Positions 35,555-45,464 of a DNA stretch of 64,000 nt are shown here, piece by piece. The notes beneath the pieces are model-generated. The model did no database searches. It had not been told where the DNA came from and worked only from the letters and a program-made list of their open reading frames with translations. This DNA is from Streptomyces globosus (GTDB taxonomy: Bacteria > Actinomycetota > Actinomycetes > Streptomycetales > Streptomycetaceae): contig NZ_CP030862.1 of the NCBI RefSeq assembly GCF_003325375.1, positions 809,501 through 873,500 on the forward strand. Reading direction: 5' to 3'. Each line of letters opens with the position of its first letter. Position 1 is the first letter of the stretch. Made by a program: the position numbers and the translations under genes.

Positions 35555-37126
35555 TCAGCGCCCCCGGAACGGGGTGCGGCGCACCGCCCGCCCCGCCAGG
35601 ACCCCGGTGCGCCGGCCCTCCCGCATCACGAACCGCCCGTCGACCAGGACGTGCGGGATTCCGGCGGGCAGCGCCCGCGGGTCCGCGTACGACGCGCCGG
35701 CGGCGACCGTCTCCGGGTCGAACAGCACCAGGTCGGCCCGGTACCCCGCCCGCACCAGCCCGCGGTCCGGCAGCCGCAGCCGGGCCGCCGGCCGGCCCGC
35801 CAGGTGCGCCACGCACTCCTCCAGCGACAGCACGCCCAGCTCGCGCACGTACCGGCCCAGGTAGTGCGGGAAGGTGCCGTACGCCCGCGGGTGCGGCTTC
35901 GCGCCCCACAGGATGCCGTCGGAGCCGCCGGTGTGGACGCGGTGCCGCATGACCTCCCGCACGTTGCCCTCGTGTCCCACGTGCTGCAGGACGGTCGCCC
36001 CGAGCCGGTCGGCCAGCAGCAGCCGCCGCGCCTCCTCCCAGCCGCGCAGCCGCCGGCCCACCCACGCGCCGTTCGCCGGGTCCGCCGTCCCCGACACCTC
36101 CACCGCCGACCAGTCCACCGGCACGCCGTGGCAGCCGTCCGAGCCGTCGGCCTCCATCGTGTGGCGGATCCGCTCCGCCTCCGCGCCGTCGGCCAGCCGC
36201 GCCAGCAGCGCCCGGGGTCCGCCCGCGGCCGCCCAGCCCGGCAGGAGCGCGGCGAGCGTGGTGCAGCCCGGTGTGTACGGGTAGCTGTCGAGGGTGATGT
36301 CGGCGCCGCGGTCCAGCTCCGCGTCCAGCAGCGCCAGCAGCTCGGGCGCGCGGCCCGCGTTCTCCGGGAAGTTCATCACGGCGTGCGCCAGGTGCAGGGC
36401 GCAGCCCGCCTCCCGGGCCAGGGCGACGACCTCCGCGTACGCGTCGAGCGCGCCCCGCCCGTACGAGCGGTGGTGCGGGCACCAGTAGCCGCCGTACGCG
36501 GCGACGACCCGGCACAGTGCGGCCAGTTCGCCGGCGGAGGCGTACATGCCGGGCGCGTAGGTGAGCCCGGACGACATGCCGACCGCGCCCTGCGCGAGGC
36601 CCTCGGCGACCAGGGCGCGCATCCGGTCGAGCTCGGCGGGCGCGGCGGGCCGGTCCTCCCAGCCGACGGCGTACGCGCGCACGGTGCCCTGCGGGACGAG
36701 GTAGGCGGCGTTGACGGCGATGCCCGTGCGGTCGAGGCGGTCCAGGTAGCCGCCGACGGTGCGCCACGTGAAGTCGGCGTCCTCGCCGGGCCCGTTCCAG
36801 CCGGTGATCGCCGCCCGCACCTCGGCGAGGGTGCGGTCGTCGGCGGGTGCGTAGGAGAGGCCGTCCTGGCCGAGGACCTCCAGGGTGACGCCCTGGGCGG
36901 CCTTGGCGGTGTGGTCGGGGTCGTGGAGCAGCGCCAGGTCGCTGTGGGCGTGCATGTCGGTGAACCCGGGGGCCAGGGCCAGCCCGGCGGCGTCGACGGT
37001 CAGCCGGCCGCCGGACCGGATCCGGCCGATCCCGGCGATCCGGCCCCCGTGCACGGCGACGTCGGCCGTGTACGGGGGCCCGCCCGTGCCGTCGACGACG
37101 AGGGCCCCGCGGAACACCAGGTCCAT
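35555..37126 (-). CDS. N-acyl-D-amino-acid deacylase (D-aminoacylase)
   Basis: This 523-residue amidohydrolase-superfamily metalloenzyme hydrolyses N-acyl-D-amino acids to D-amino acids plus a carboxylate. The N-terminal beta-sandwich leads to the metal motif GFTDMHAHSD (H59, H61). MSSGLTYAPGMYAS, LHLAHAV and TLDSYPYTPGCTTL follow, then the HEGNVREVMRH and SDGILWG segments typical of D-aminoacylases. The C-terminal part returns to the small sandwich domain (ADLVLFDPETVA). The ATG has GGGGGG upstream. It is 46 bases downstream of a PLP enzyme that can act on D-amino acids, so the two look like successive steps. Confidence 0.87.
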   Translation of the reverse strand: MDLVFRGALVVDGTGGPPYTADVAVHGGRIAGIGRIRSGGRLTVDAAGLALAPGFTDMHAHSDLALLHDPDHTAKAAQGVTLEVLGQDGLSYAPADDRTLAEVRAAITGWNGPGEDADFTWRTVGGYLDRLDRTGIAVNAAYLVPQGTVRAYAVGWEDRPAAPAELDRMRALVAEGLAQGAVGMSSGLTYAPGMYASAGELAALCRVVAAYGGYWCPHHRSYGRGALDAYAEVVALAREAGCALHLAHAVMNFPENAGRAPELLALLDAELDRGADITLDSYPYTPGCTTLAALLPGWAAAGGPRALLARLADGAEAERIRHTMEADGSDGCHGVPVDWSAVEVSGTADPANGAWVGRRLRGWEEARRLLLADRLGATVLQHVGHEGNVREVMRHRVHTGGSDGILWGAKPHPRAYGTFPHYLGRYVRELGVLSLEECVAHLAGRPAARLRLPDRGLVRAGYRADLVLFDPETVAAGASYADPRALPAGIPHVLVDGRFVMREGRRTGVLAGRAVRRTPFRGR

Positions 37127-37172
37127 GCCCTGCCCCCCCGGGTGAGCGGATCGGGTGCGGTGGCGGCGCCGT

Positions 37173-38528
37173 TCAGAAGAAGGTGCGGACCAGTTCCGTG
37201 ACGGTGCCGTCGGGCCCGGTCACCGGGATCAGCGGCCACTTCTCGAAGATCGTGCAGGGGTGCGCCATGCCGAGCGCGACGCGGTCGCCGACCTCCAGCG
37301 CGGCGCCGGGCGCCGTCTCCAGCCAGGCGTGCTGGTCGGACAGCTTCACGACGGTGATCCCGGTGCCGGGCCGCTCGGTGCCGTCGGCGCCGCGCACGGC
37401 GAGCACCTCGGGCAGGCCGAGGTCGTAGGCGATGTCGCGCTTGCCGGCGTTGACGAAGGCCTGGCCGGGGGTGGGCCGGGAGACGACCTGGGTCCACAGG
37501 CGGAAGGCCGGCAGGAGGCCGCCCTCCTCGGGGTGCCGGTTGAAGGGGGTGAGGCCGGAGTACCAGCCGTGGTCGTGCGAGACGTACGCGCCGGAGCGCA
37601 GCAGCCGCTGCACGGGCAGGGAGAGCTCGGGGATGCCGGCGAAGACCTCGGCGACCGCGTCGAACCACTCGCTGCCGCCGGCGCTGACGACGATCCGCTC
37701 CAGCCCGGTGCCCTTGAACAGCCCGGCGGCGTCGAAGTCGGCGGCGAGGGCGACGAGCCGGCGCAGCCACTCGCGGACGCTGTCGGCGTCGGCGCCGGGC
37801 ATGGTGGCCTCGTAGCCGGCGACGCCGGCGAGCCGCAGGGTCGGCGCGGCCGCTACGGCGCGGGCGACCTCCAGGCACTCGGCCGCGGTGCGCACCCCGG
37901 TGCGGCCCTCGGCGCCGGCGCCGAGTTCCACGACGACGTCGACGGGGCGGGTGGTGCGGCCGGCGAGGGCGGCGTCCATGAGGGCGACCCCGCGGACGGA
38001 GTCGACGTACGCGACGAACTCGAACTCCGGGTCGGCGGCGAGCTCCGCGGCGACCCAGTGCAGGGCGGGGGCGTCGACGAGCTCGTTGGCGAGGAAGATC
38101 CGGCGGATGCCGAAGGCGCGGCAGACGCGGGCCTGGTGCGGCATGGCGACGGTGATGCCCCAGGCGCCCAGCTCCAGCTGCCGCTCGAAGAGGCGGGGGG
38201 CCATGCAGGTCTTGCCGTGCGGGGCGAACTCCAGGCCGTGCCGGTCGCAGAACGCGGCGAGCGCGGCCAGGTTGTGGTCCAGGGCCTCGCCGTCGAGGGT
38301 GAGGACGGGGGTGGTGAAGCCGCCGGTGTGCAGGTCGCGGTGCTGGGTGGCCAGCTCGCCGACGGTGAGCCCGGCGCCCGCGGCGTCCGGCGGGAGGCCC
38401 TTGAAGCGGTGGTCGACCCGTTCGCGGTCGAGTTCCCGCACCGCCTCCCGGACCGTCGTGCGGGCCGGCTGCCCGCCCGTTGCGGGGACCGGGTGCGGCT
38501 GCTGCCCGGCTGCCTCGGCGCTGGCCAT
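37173..38528 (-). CDS. PLP fold-type III D-amino-acid deaminase/aldolase-like enzyme
   Basis: This 451-residue protein joins an alanine-racemase-like N-terminal barrel with the C-terminal domain of D-serine dehydratase/D-threonine aldolase enzymes. The cofactor lysine is about K106 in FAPHGKTCMAP. The GSEWFDAV, LRSGAYVSHDHGWYSG and FVNAGKRDIAYDLGLP segments fit, as do the likely metal ligands in MAHPCTIF near the C-terminus. It probably deaminates or cleaves a D-beta-hydroxy amino acid. AGGAGG precedes the ATG. It is the first gene of the operon with the N-acyl-D-amino-acid deacylase. Confidence 0.83.
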   Translation of the reverse strand: MASAEAAGQQPHPVPATGGQPARTTVREAVRELDRERVDHRFKGLPPDAAGAGLTVGELATQHRDLHTGGFTTPVLTLDGEALDHNLAALAAFCDRHGLEFAPHGKTCMAPRLFERQLELGAWGITVAMPHQARVCRAFGIRRIFLANELVDAPALHWVAAELAADPEFEFVAYVDSVRGVALMDAALAGRTTRPVDVVVELGAGAEGRTGVRTAAECLEVARAVAAAPTLRLAGVAGYEATMPGADADSVREWLRRLVALAADFDAAGLFKGTGLERIVVSAGGSEWFDAVAEVFAGIPELSLPVQRLLRSGAYVSHDHGWYSGLTPFNRHPEEGGLLPAFRLWTQVVSRPTPGQAFVNAGKRDIAYDLGLPEVLAVRGADGTERPGTGITVVKLSDQHAWLETAPGAALEVGDRVALGMAHPCTIFEKWPLIPVTGPDGTVTELVRTFF

Positions 38529-38709
38529 GCGGATTCCTCCTCGCGCTGCGCCGGCCGCCGCGTCGGGCGGGCGGCCGGGGCGGCTGCTGTTCGGTGCTGT
38601 CTTACCTCCCCGAGGACGGCGGGGCAACGCCGGGCGGTTCCGGGCGCGGCGCGCGGGCGGCGGCGCGGCGCGGGCGCAGGCGCGGGCGGGGGCGTCCCGG
38701 TGAGGGGGT

Positions 38710-38729
38710 GCCCCCGCCCGCGCGGGGGC
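38710..38729. terminator. Hairpin terminator after the carboxypeptidase
   Basis: GCCCCCGC (38710-38717) pairs with GCGGGGGC (38722-38729) around a 4-base loop, 16 bases past the stop of the carboxypeptidase gene. Confidence 0.72.
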
Positions 38730-38745
38730 GGGGCGGGGGGCCGTG

Positions 38746-40083
38746 TCAGGCGGTGCAGTACTGCGCTTCCTTGCCGATGGAGCGGTACATGCAGTCGGCG
38801 TTCTCCAGGAGCTGGAGGACGGCGTCGCGGTTGCGGGAGGTCTCGCGGTCGATCACCTCGTCGGGCGGGTAGAAGCCGCCGCCGCCGAAGCCGGACGGGT
38901 ACATCTCGAAGGTGTAGCCGAAGATCTTCTGGCTGCCCCACAGCCAGTCGTCGATCGAGCCGTCCGTGATGTAGAGGTCGCTGGACTGCTCGGGCGTGTA
39001 GCCGTTGCTGTTCGCCATGCGGGTGCCGACGGTCTTGAAGACGGCGTGGTCGTCGGCGGTCAGGCCGGGGGCGGTGTCGTTGTACGTCCACCCGTACGGC
39101 CAGAGCACGAGCTCGCTGTAGGTGTGGAAGTCGATGGCGGCCTTGATCTGCTGCTTGCCGCCGACGACGCGGCTGCGGACGAAGTCGGAGACGGCCTTCA
39201 CCTCGGGTGCCGACTCGGGGGCGGAGCCGCGGTAGGTCTCGGAGCCCTTGCTGCCGCTGGAGCCGCCGCAGCAGCCCCACTTGTAGTTCCAGTTCCGGTT
39301 CTCGTCGGTGCCGACGTAGGAGGAGCCGGAGTTCGGCTGGCGGTTCTTGCGCCAGGAGCGGTAGGAGCCGGTGGCGATGTCGTACTCGCCGCCGTCGGGG
39401 TTGAGGTCCGGGATGATCCAGATCTCGCGGCTGTCGACCATGCGGGTGACGCGGGCGTCGGTCCCGTAGGTGGAGCCGAACTCCTTGAGCAGGTAGAGCG
39501 CCATCTCGACGGTGAGGTGCTCGCGGGCGTGCTGGTGGTGCGTGAAGAGGACCTCGGGCTCGTTCTCGTCGGCGGCGACGTTGTCGCTGATCTTGATGGC
39601 GACGATGTCGCGGCCCTGGTACGACCTGCCGATCACCCGCTTGCTCATGATGGCGGGGTACTGGGCGATGCGCTGGTCGATCTCGGCGCTCATCTCGGCG
39701 TAGTTGTGGTAGCGGGAGTCCGCGGACGGGAAGTCCGCCGGGCCCGCCTGGACGCCGCGCTCGGAGCGGTCGGGCGGGCCGCCGAGGGGGGTGAGCTCGT
39801 GGCCGAGGCGGCGCAGGGCCTTCGCCTGGAGGGGGTCGGCGCTGACGACGACCGAGCGGGCGTCGACCTCGTCGATGGAAACACCCGTACGGAGCAGGGC
39901 CGTTCGCTCGGCCGGAGTCGCCGGGCCCTTGATCTCGTACTGGGTGACGGACTCGTCGAGGGTGGCGGTGGAGGGGCTGGGCGGTGGGGCCGCCGTCGCG
40001 CTCATGCCGTAGGCGGGTGCGCCGAGCGCCAGGGCGAGCAGGGCCGCCGTGACGGCGGCCCTGCGTCGTGTGTGGAGCCGCAT
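38746..40083 (-). CDS. Secreted M14 zinc carboxypeptidase
   Basis: This 445-residue preproprotein has a signal peptide ([20 protein letters not shown], cut after APAYG/TAA-type sites), a propeptide to about residue 120 and an M14 catalytic domain. The zinc motif is HxxE in [10 protein letters not shown] (about residues 178-187), the third ligand is the histidine of AIDFHTYSE, and substrate-binding NPDGGEYD and NRNWNYKWG are present. The C-terminus with the catalytic glutamate (FGYTFEMYP) is complete. It releases C-terminal amino acids from extracellular peptides. The ATG has an AGGAG site five bases upstream. Confidence 0.9.
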   Translation of the reverse strand: MRLHTRRRAAVTAALLALALGAPAYGMSATAAPPPSPSTATLDESVTQYEIKGPATPAERTALLRTGVSIDEVDARSVVVSADPLQAKALRRLGHELTPLGGPPDRSERGVQAGPADFPSADSRYHNYAEMSAEIDQRIAQYPAIMSKRVIGRSYQGRDIVAIKISDNVAADENEPEVLFTHHQHAREHLTVEMALYLLKEFGSTYGTDARVTRMVDSREIWIIPDLNPDGGEYDIATGSYRSWRKNRQPNSGSSYVGTDENRNWNYKWGCCGGSSGSKGSETYRGSAPESAPEVKAVSDFVRSRVVGGKQQIKAAIDFHTYSELVLWPYGWTYNDTAPGLTADDHAVFKTVGTRMANSNGYTPEQSSDLYITDGSIDDWLWGSQKIFGYTFEMYPSGFGGGGFYPPDEVIDRETSRNRDAVLQLLENADCMYRSIGKEAQYCTA

Positions 40084-40207
40084 GCGTTCTCCTGGGTGGG
40101 GAGGTGGGGGTAGCCGTGCGGACGGGCACAGCGTGCTCTTGTGGCATGTCCAGGTCAAGAACCGGAAATCGGCCAGATTCCTTCGAAGCCACCCCCACTG
40201 GTACCGC

Positions 40208-41902
40208 CTACGGCAGACTGTGAACCTTCGGACCCACCGCGTTGGACCAGGCGTTGCCCGCCTTGGCGTCCCAGTTCGTCGACCAGGTCATCGCCCCGCG
40301 CAGCCCCGGGTACGTCTTCGACGGCTTGAAGGTCCCGCAGTTGGTGCCCCGGGTCAGGCAGTCCAGGGCGTTGTTGACGACCGTCGGCGAGACGTAGCCG
40401 CTGCCCGCTCCGCTCGGGGAGGCCGGCACGCCGATGCCCACCTGCGAGGGGTCGAGGCCGCCCTCCAGCTGGATGCAGGCCAGCGCGGTGAGGAAGTCGA
40501 CCGAGCCCTGGGAGTACACCCTGCCGTCGCAGCCGTTCATCGAGCCGCTGTTGTAGTACTGCATGTTGACGACGGTGAGGATGTCCTTGATGTTCAGCGC
40601 CGTCCGGAAGTAGCTGCCCGAGGTGGACTGCATGTCGATGGTCTGCGGGGCCATCGTGATGACGAGCGAGGGCCCGGCCTTCGCCGACAGGGCGCGCATC
40701 GCCTGGGTCATGTAGGTGGGGTTGAGGCCGTTCTCCAGGTCGATGTCGATCCCGTTGAAGCCGTACTCCCGCATCAGGGCGTAGGCGGAGTCCGCCAGGT
40801 TCGCGGCGGAGGCCGCGTCGTTCACGGTGATCGTGCCCTTCTCGCCGCCGATGGAGAGGATCACCGACTTGCCGGCCGCCTTCTTCGCGGCGATGTCGGC
40901 CTTGAACCGGTCGACGGTGTAGCCGCCGAGGCCCGCGCTGTCCAGGTTGAAGGTGATCGCGCCGGGCGTCGCCGTGGCGTCGGCGAAGGAGACGGCGATG
41001 ATGTCGTACTGCGGCGACACGTCGGAGAGCCGCTGGACAGCCGCGCCGTTGTCGAAGTTCTGCCAGTAGCCCGTCAGGGCGTGCCGCGGCACCGGCGGTC
41101 CGGGGGTGCCCGGGTCGCCGCCGGTCGTCGTGCCGGTCACCGGCGCCGACTGCGGCCCCTCCCCGGCCGCGTTGTACGCGCTCACCCGGAAGGAGTACGA
41201 GGTCGAGGCGGCGAGCCCGGTGATCTGCGCGGGCGGGCCGGAGACCGTCCGCACGCGGACGCCGTCCTGGTAGACGTGGTAGCCGGCGGCCCCGCCGACC
41301 GCGTCCCACGACAGGGTGAGGGAGTTCGCGCTCTGGCCGGAAACGGCGGCCCCCGCCGGGGCGCCCGGCAGCGACGGGCCGGGGTCCGTCGGGCCGCCGC
41401 CGTCGGGGCCGACCACGCTGAACTCGTCGACGGCGTAGCCCGGCTGGCCGTACCAGCCGTGCGCGTACACGGTGACCTGCGTGGTGTTCGGGCCGGTGGT
41501 GAAAGTGGCCGACAGGCGCTGCCAGCCGCCGCCCGACCCGGGCGTCCAGGCCGACACGTCCTGCGTGCCGGTGCCGGAGGCGCCGACGTACACGTACGAG
41601 CCCTGGACCTGCGCGGCGATCGTGTACGTCGAGTTCGGCTTGACCGTGACGGTCTGGCTGCACCGGGCGTTGTCCAGGCCCGACGGCGCCGCGCGCAGCG
41701 CGGCGGCCCCGGTGTGGGCCGGGCCGGAGGCGGTGGCGCTGCTGCCGGGGCTGCAGGTCCAGTGTGTGAGCCCGGACTCGAAGCCGCCGTTGCGGGCGAC
41801 GTCGACGTCTGCGGCCCGGGCGGTGCCGGCGGACAGGGCGGTCAGGCCGCCGGCGGTGAGGGTCGCGGCGCCCAGCAGGGCGAGTGCGCGTAAGCGGTTC
41901 AC
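40208..41902 (-). CDS. Secreted GH18 chitinase with carbohydrate-binding and FnIII domains
   Basis: This 564-residue protein has a signal peptide ([20 protein letters not shown]), a jelly-roll carbohydrate-binding module (residues 35-165, starting [13 protein letters not shown]), a Gly/Pro linker, a fibronectin type III domain (about 180-270) and a GH18 domain. The GH18 catalytic motif is D386-x-D388-x-E390 within [11 protein letters not shown]. It hydrolyses chitin with retention of configuration. The GTG start has GGAG five bases upstream. Its promoter has a DasR-type operator between -35 and -10 elements, which predicts repression by DasR and induction by chitin-derived aminosugars. Confidence 0.92.
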   Translation of the reverse strand: MNRLRALALLGAATLTAGGLTALSAGTARAADVDVARNGGFESGLTHWTCSPGSSATASGPAHTGAAALRAAPSGLDNARCSQTVTVKPNSTYTIAAQVQGSYVYVGASGTGTQDVSAWTPGSGGGWQRLSATFTTGPNTTQVTVYAHGWYGQPGYAVDEFSVVGPDGGGPTDPGPSLPGAPAGAAVSGQSANSLTLSWDAVGGAAGYHVYQDGVRVRTVSGPPAQITGLAASTSYSFRVSAYNAAGEGPQSAPVTGTTTGGDPGTPGPPVPRHALTGYWQNFDNGAAVQRLSDVSPQYDIIAVSFADATATPGAITFNLDSAGLGGYTVDRFKADIAAKKAAGKSVILSIGGEKGTITVNDAASAANLADSAYALMREYGFNGIDIDLENGLNPTYMTQAMRALSAKAGPSLVITMAPQTIDMQSTSGSYFRTALNIKDILTVVNMQYYNSGSMNGCDGRVYSQGSVDFLTALACIQLEGGLDPSQVGIGVPASPSGAGSGYVSPTVVNNALDCLTRGTNCGTFKPSKTYPGLRGAMTWSTNWDAKAGNAWSNAVGPKVHSLP

Positions 41903-41993
41903 GAGGACTCCGTGGGGGGAGTAGGGGAGGTGAACAGGGATGCGGAAGGGGGGCGCGGGAGGCCGTGGAGCGGCGGTGGGGGGCCGGCACTTC

Positions 41994-42022
41994 AACTTGG
42001 TCCAGACCAATCGTGCTGTCAA
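41994..42022 (-). promoter_or_regulatory. Chitinase promoter with DasR-type operator
   Basis: On the minus strand TTGACA (42017-42022) is a consensus -35 box and CAAGTT (41994-41999), 17 bases away, a poorer -10 box. TGGTCCAGACCA at 41998-42009 lies between and overlaps them. It matches both the DasR core and the TGGTCCAGACC repeats known in Streptomyces chitinase promoters. A partial second copy, TGGTCTTTGCAG, begins at 42023. No gene lies in the rest of 41903-42287. Confidence 0.75.
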
Positions 42023-42287
42023 TGGTCTTTGCAGTGTGGCTTGAACTGATCGGCCGCCCGATCCCGGTTGTCCGGGTTTCCGGCCACCTGCGACCGGTCC
42101 GCACCGCACGGGAATTCCCAAGGCCCTGCCCCGCCAGGGGAGACGCGGATATGGTGCTGGGGCACGGGGGAAAGCAGGTCGGCCGTTTGCGGTCGCGCAG
42201 GCCGCCGCGGCCGCCGCGGCCGTTCGGGGGCACCGTCCGGCGGAAGCCGGGGGAGGCGCGGTGCACGGGGTGAACAGGGGGATGCGC

Positions 42288-43271
42288 ATGCCGGTCGCCA
42301 TTGCCGTCACCAGCGCCGATCTGGTGCTGCCGGCCCCGGACCGGCACACCCCGCCGGCCGCCGTCCTCACCCCGCCCGACCGCATCGGCCTCGAAGACGC
42401 CCTCGCCGAGACCGCCTCCCTGCTGGAGCGGCACAGCCACGTCCTGGCCGTCGTACCGCCCTGGCTGCCGGCCGCGACCGTCCGCCGGCTGCGCACCGTC
42501 CGCGCCATCCTCGAAACCGACCGGATCGCGCTCCTCGACGTCGACCTGCCCCCGCTGGGCACCGCCCTGCTGGTCCGCCAGCTGCGCCAGCTCGCCGTCT
42601 GCGACTTCAGCCCCGGCGTCGTCGCCGCGGCCGCCCGCCTGCTCTCCCACTACGTCCACACCGGAGCCGTCCTCGGCTCCGTCGCCCGGCTCGACCGGGT
42701 CGACGTCAGCCTCAAGGCGCACGCCCGCTCCTGGTCCCCCGGCGCCCAGTTCGCCGTCCTCGCCCACCCCGTACCCCACCTGGCCCGCCTCGGCCAGGCC
42801 GCCGCCGCCGGATCCGGGAGCCGCCGGGCGCACGGCGCGGGCGGCCGCGGCCGGTCCCGCAAGGCCCCGGCCGCGGCGGGCGCCCTCCCCGAGGGCATGC
42901 CGCCCGGACCGGCCTACGCCACCCAGCTGACCTTCGCCCGCGGCCAGCTCTCCTCCGACTGGGTGACCGCCGCACTCGCCCCCGCCTGGCAGGTCCAGGG
43001 CGTCATGGAGAACCCGCTCCCGGCCGACTCGCCCGCCTGGTGGGGCACGCCGAAGCTCGTCGAGTTCGCCGCCGGCATCCCCGACCTGTCCGTCCTCTAC
43101 CAACTCGTCGCCTCGGTACGCCGCGAGGAGTGCCGCTGGTGCGGCCTGGAGCTCATCGGCGACCGCTGCGGCTTCTGCGCCGCCCCGCTCCACGCACCGC
43201 CGCCGCCCGCCGCGGAGGCCGCCGCCCGCCCGGGCGCCCGTACGAGCGCCCGCACCGGCACCGCACGCTGA
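42288..43271 (+). CDS. Uncharacterised zinc-ribbon protein at the head of the Tad locus
   Basis: This 327-residue cytoplasmic protein is of unknown function. It has a C-terminal zinc-ribbon-like cysteine set, CRWCGLELIGDRCGFC (two CxxC pairs, about residues 291-306), and a Gly/Arg/Ala-rich linker near 180-205. The start at 42288 is chosen because AGGGGG lies six bases upstream; an ATG at 42282 and a GTG at 42261 are alternatives. It precedes cpaB by 125 bases in the same direction, which suggests a link to pilus assembly, but nothing in the sequence shows its role. Confidence 0.7.
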   Translation: MPVAIAVTSADLVLPAPDRHTPPAAVLTPPDRIGLEDALAETASLLERHSHVLAVVPPWLPAATVRRLRTVRAILETDRIALLDVDLPPLGTALLVRQLRQLAVCDFSPGVVAAAARLLSHYVHTGAVLGSVARLDRVDVSLKAHARSWSPGAQFAVLAHPVPHLARLGQAAAAGSGSRRAHGAGGRGRSRKAPAAAGALPEGMPPGPAYATQLTFARGQLSSDWVTAALAPAWQVQGVMENPLPADSPAWWGTPKLVEFAAGIPDLSVLYQLVASVRREECRWCGLELIGDRCGFCAAPLHAPPPPAAEAAARPGARTSARTGTAR

Positions 43272-43396
43272 GCGGCCGGCCGCCCCGCCGGCCCCGCCGC
43301 CCGCCGAACCGCCGCCCCACCGGCACCGCACCACCGCCCCACCGCCCCACGACCGACCGGCCCGAACGAACGAAGAACGGCGAGGTAGTACGGCAC

Positions 43397-44098
43397 ATGA
43401 ACTCACGCCAGCGCCGCGGCGTCATCCTGCTGCTCCTGTCGGTCCTGTGCGCCCTGGCGGCGTTCGGCGGGGTCCTCGTGGTGATCGGCGACGTCAACTC
43501 CAAGGTCGGCGCCGAAACCACCGCCTACCGCGCCAAGGCCGACATCGCGCCCTACAGCCCGCTGACCGCCGCCCAGTTCGAGGAGGTCAGCATCCCGAGG
43601 CGCTGGCTGTCCGAGACCGCCGTCGACGACCTCGCCACCCTCAAGGACAAGATCGCCCTGACCACCCTCAGGAAGGGCTCGCTGCTCCAGAGCGACATGT
43701 TCGTCGACAAACCCCAGCTGCAACCGGGGGAGCAGGAGATCGCCATCATGATCGACGCGGCGACCGGCGTCGCCGGCAAGATCTACTCCGGCGCCAAGGT
43801 CAACATCATCGCCACCTTCAAGGGCGCCAAGGAGGGCGACCCCTCCCGCTCCGTGATCATCGTGGCCAACGCCCGCGTCCTGAACGTCGGCAAGCTCACC
43901 CCCCTCGACAAGGACGCCGACCGCCGGGGCCCCGCCGAGGCCGTCCCCATCACCTTCGCGCTGAACACCAAGGACACCCAGCGCGTCGCGTACGCCGAGT
44001 CCTTCGCGGAGCACGTACGCCTGGCCCTCGTGGCGCCCGGCACCGACTCCGCGCCCGGCGCGGCCGACCGCACCTACACCCTCGACGGGGACAAGTGA
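43397..44098 (+). CDS. cpaB: Flp pilus assembly protein CpaB/RcpC (SAF domain)
   Basis: This 233-residue protein has one N-terminal membrane helix (GVILLLLSVLCALAAFGGVL) and then a SAF-type beta-clip domain: YRAKADIAPYSPLTAAQFEEV followed by TTLRKGSLLQSDMF is the family pattern. The RcpC-like C-terminal half (GVAGKIYSGAKVNIIATF) follows. Family members help pilus assembly or anchoring. The ATG has GAGG eleven bases upstream. It is eight bases before cpaE, so it starts the main pilus operon. Confidence 0.83.
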   Translation: MNSRQRRGVILLLLSVLCALAAFGGVLVVIGDVNSKVGAETTAYRAKADIAPYSPLTAAQFEEVSIPRRWLSETAVDDLATLKDKIALTTLRKGSLLQSDMFVDKPQLQPGEQEIAIMIDAATGVAGKIYSGAKVNIIATFKGAKEGDPSRSVIIVANARVLNVGKLTPLDKDADRRGPAEAVPITFALNTKDTQRVAYAESFAEHVRLALVAPGTDSAPGAADRTYTLDGDK

Positions 44099-44105
44099 GG
44101 CCCGG

Positions 44106-45461
44106 ATGACCACCCGAATCCTCCCCGCCGCCGGCGACGCCGACGCCGCGCGCGCCCTCTCCGCCCTCCTCGGCCAGCTCCCGGACGCCGAGCCGGCCGC
44201 ACCGCTCCCCGACTCCGGCGCGCTCCTCGACACCCTGGCCCGGCTGGCCGCCGGATCCGTCGACGAGCTGCCCGAGGTCGTCCTCGTCCACGAGCGCATC
44301 GGGCCCGTCCCCGCCCTCGACCTCATCCGCGAAGTCGCCCTCCGCTTCCCCGCCGTCGGTGTCGTGCTGCTCTCCTCCGACACCGGCCCCGCCCTCTTCT
44401 CCGCCGCCATGGACTCCGGCGCGCGCGGCCTGATCGGCCTCCCGCCCTCGTACGAGGAGCTCGCCGCACGCGTTCAGGCAGCCGCCCAGTGGTCCGCGGG
44501 CGTACGCCGCCACCTGGGCCGCCCCGCCGACGCGCCGGGCGGCCCCGGCGGGCGCGTCGTCACCGTCGCCGGAGCCAAGGGCGGCGTCGGCACCACCCTC
44601 GCCGCGGTCCAGTTCGCCCTCGCCGCGGCCGCCGCCGGGCGGCGCACCGTCCTCGTCGACATGGACCTCCAGGCCGGCGACGTCGGCTCGTACCTCGACG
44701 TGCAGTTCCGCCGCTCCATCGCCGACCTCGCCGGCATCCACGACATCTCCCCGCGCGTCCTCCAGGACGCCGTCTACGACGACCGGACCGGCCTCGCCCT
44801 GCTCCTCGCACCCGCCGAGGGCGAACGCGGCGAGGAGGTCGACGACCGGGCCGCCCGGCACGTCGTCACCGCCCTGCGCGGCCGCTACGAACTCGTCGTC
44901 GTCGACTGCGGCACCCAGGTGACCGGCGCGAACGCGGCCGTGGTGGAGATGGCGGACACCGCCGCGCTCGTCACCACCCCGGACGTGGTCTCCGTACGCG
45001 CCGCCAAGCGCATGGTCCGCATGTGGGAGCGGCTCCAGGTCCGCAAGGCCGAGGACACCGTGATGGTCGTCAACCGCTGGAGCAAGCACACCGAGATCCA
45101 GCCCTCCCTCATCGAGAAGATCACCAAGACGCGGGTGGCGAAGACGCCCGTGCCCGCGGCCTTCAAGGAGCTCCAGCCGGTCGTGGACGCGGGCCGCCTC
45201 CAGGACCTCGACAACCGGTCCGCCGTCAAACAGGCCCTGTGGACCGTCGCCGGCGAACTCGGCCTGCTCGCCGCCCCCGCCGACCCGGCAGGAGCCGACG
45301 GGCCGCAGGCCGCGCTCCCCGGCCGGGACACCGCGGGCGGCGGCCGGGCCTCCGGGGCCGCCCTCGCCGTGCGCGCCGCCGGCCCCGTCGCCCGGCTGCG
45401 CCGCGGCGGCGGCGACCGCGGCTCCCTCGGGCCCTGGCCGCGCCGCGGCCGGGAGGGCTGA
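44106..45461 (+). CDS. cpaE: Pilus-associated ParA/MinD-like ATPase CpaE (TadZ)
   Basis: This 451-residue protein has an N-terminal receiver-like domain (residues 1-130, with LPEVVLVHERIG and VVLLSSD strands) without an obvious phospho-acceptor pair, and a MinD/ParA ATPase domain. The deviant Walker A GAKGGVGTT is at about residues 156-164, DMDLQAGDVGSYL follows, and the Walker B strand is LVVVDCGTQ. TadZ/CpaE proteins place the pilus machine at a cell pole. The C-terminal 70 residues are Gly/Ala/Arg-rich and probably disordered. GTGAGG precedes the ATG. Confidence 0.85.
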   Translation: MTTRILPAAGDADAARALSALLGQLPDAEPAAPLPDSGALLDTLARLAAGSVDELPEVVLVHERIGPVPALDLIREVALRFPAVGVVLLSSDTGPALFSAAMDSGARGLIGLPPSYEELAARVQAAAQWSAGVRRHLGRPADAPGGPGGRVVTVAGAKGGVGTTLAAVQFALAAAAAGRRTVLVDMDLQAGDVGSYLDVQFRRSIADLAGIHDISPRVLQDAVYDDRTGLALLLAPAEGERGEEVDDRAARHVVTALRGRYELVVVDCGTQVTGANAAVVEMADTAALVTTPDVVSVRAAKRMVRMWERLQVRKAEDTVMVVNRWSKHTEIQPSLIEKITKTRVAKTPVPAAFKELQPVVDAGRLQDLDNRSAVKQALWTVAGELGLLAAPADPAGADGPQAALPGRDTAGGGRASGAALAVRAAGPVARLRRGGGDRGSLGPWPRRGREG

Positions 45462-45464
45462 CCG

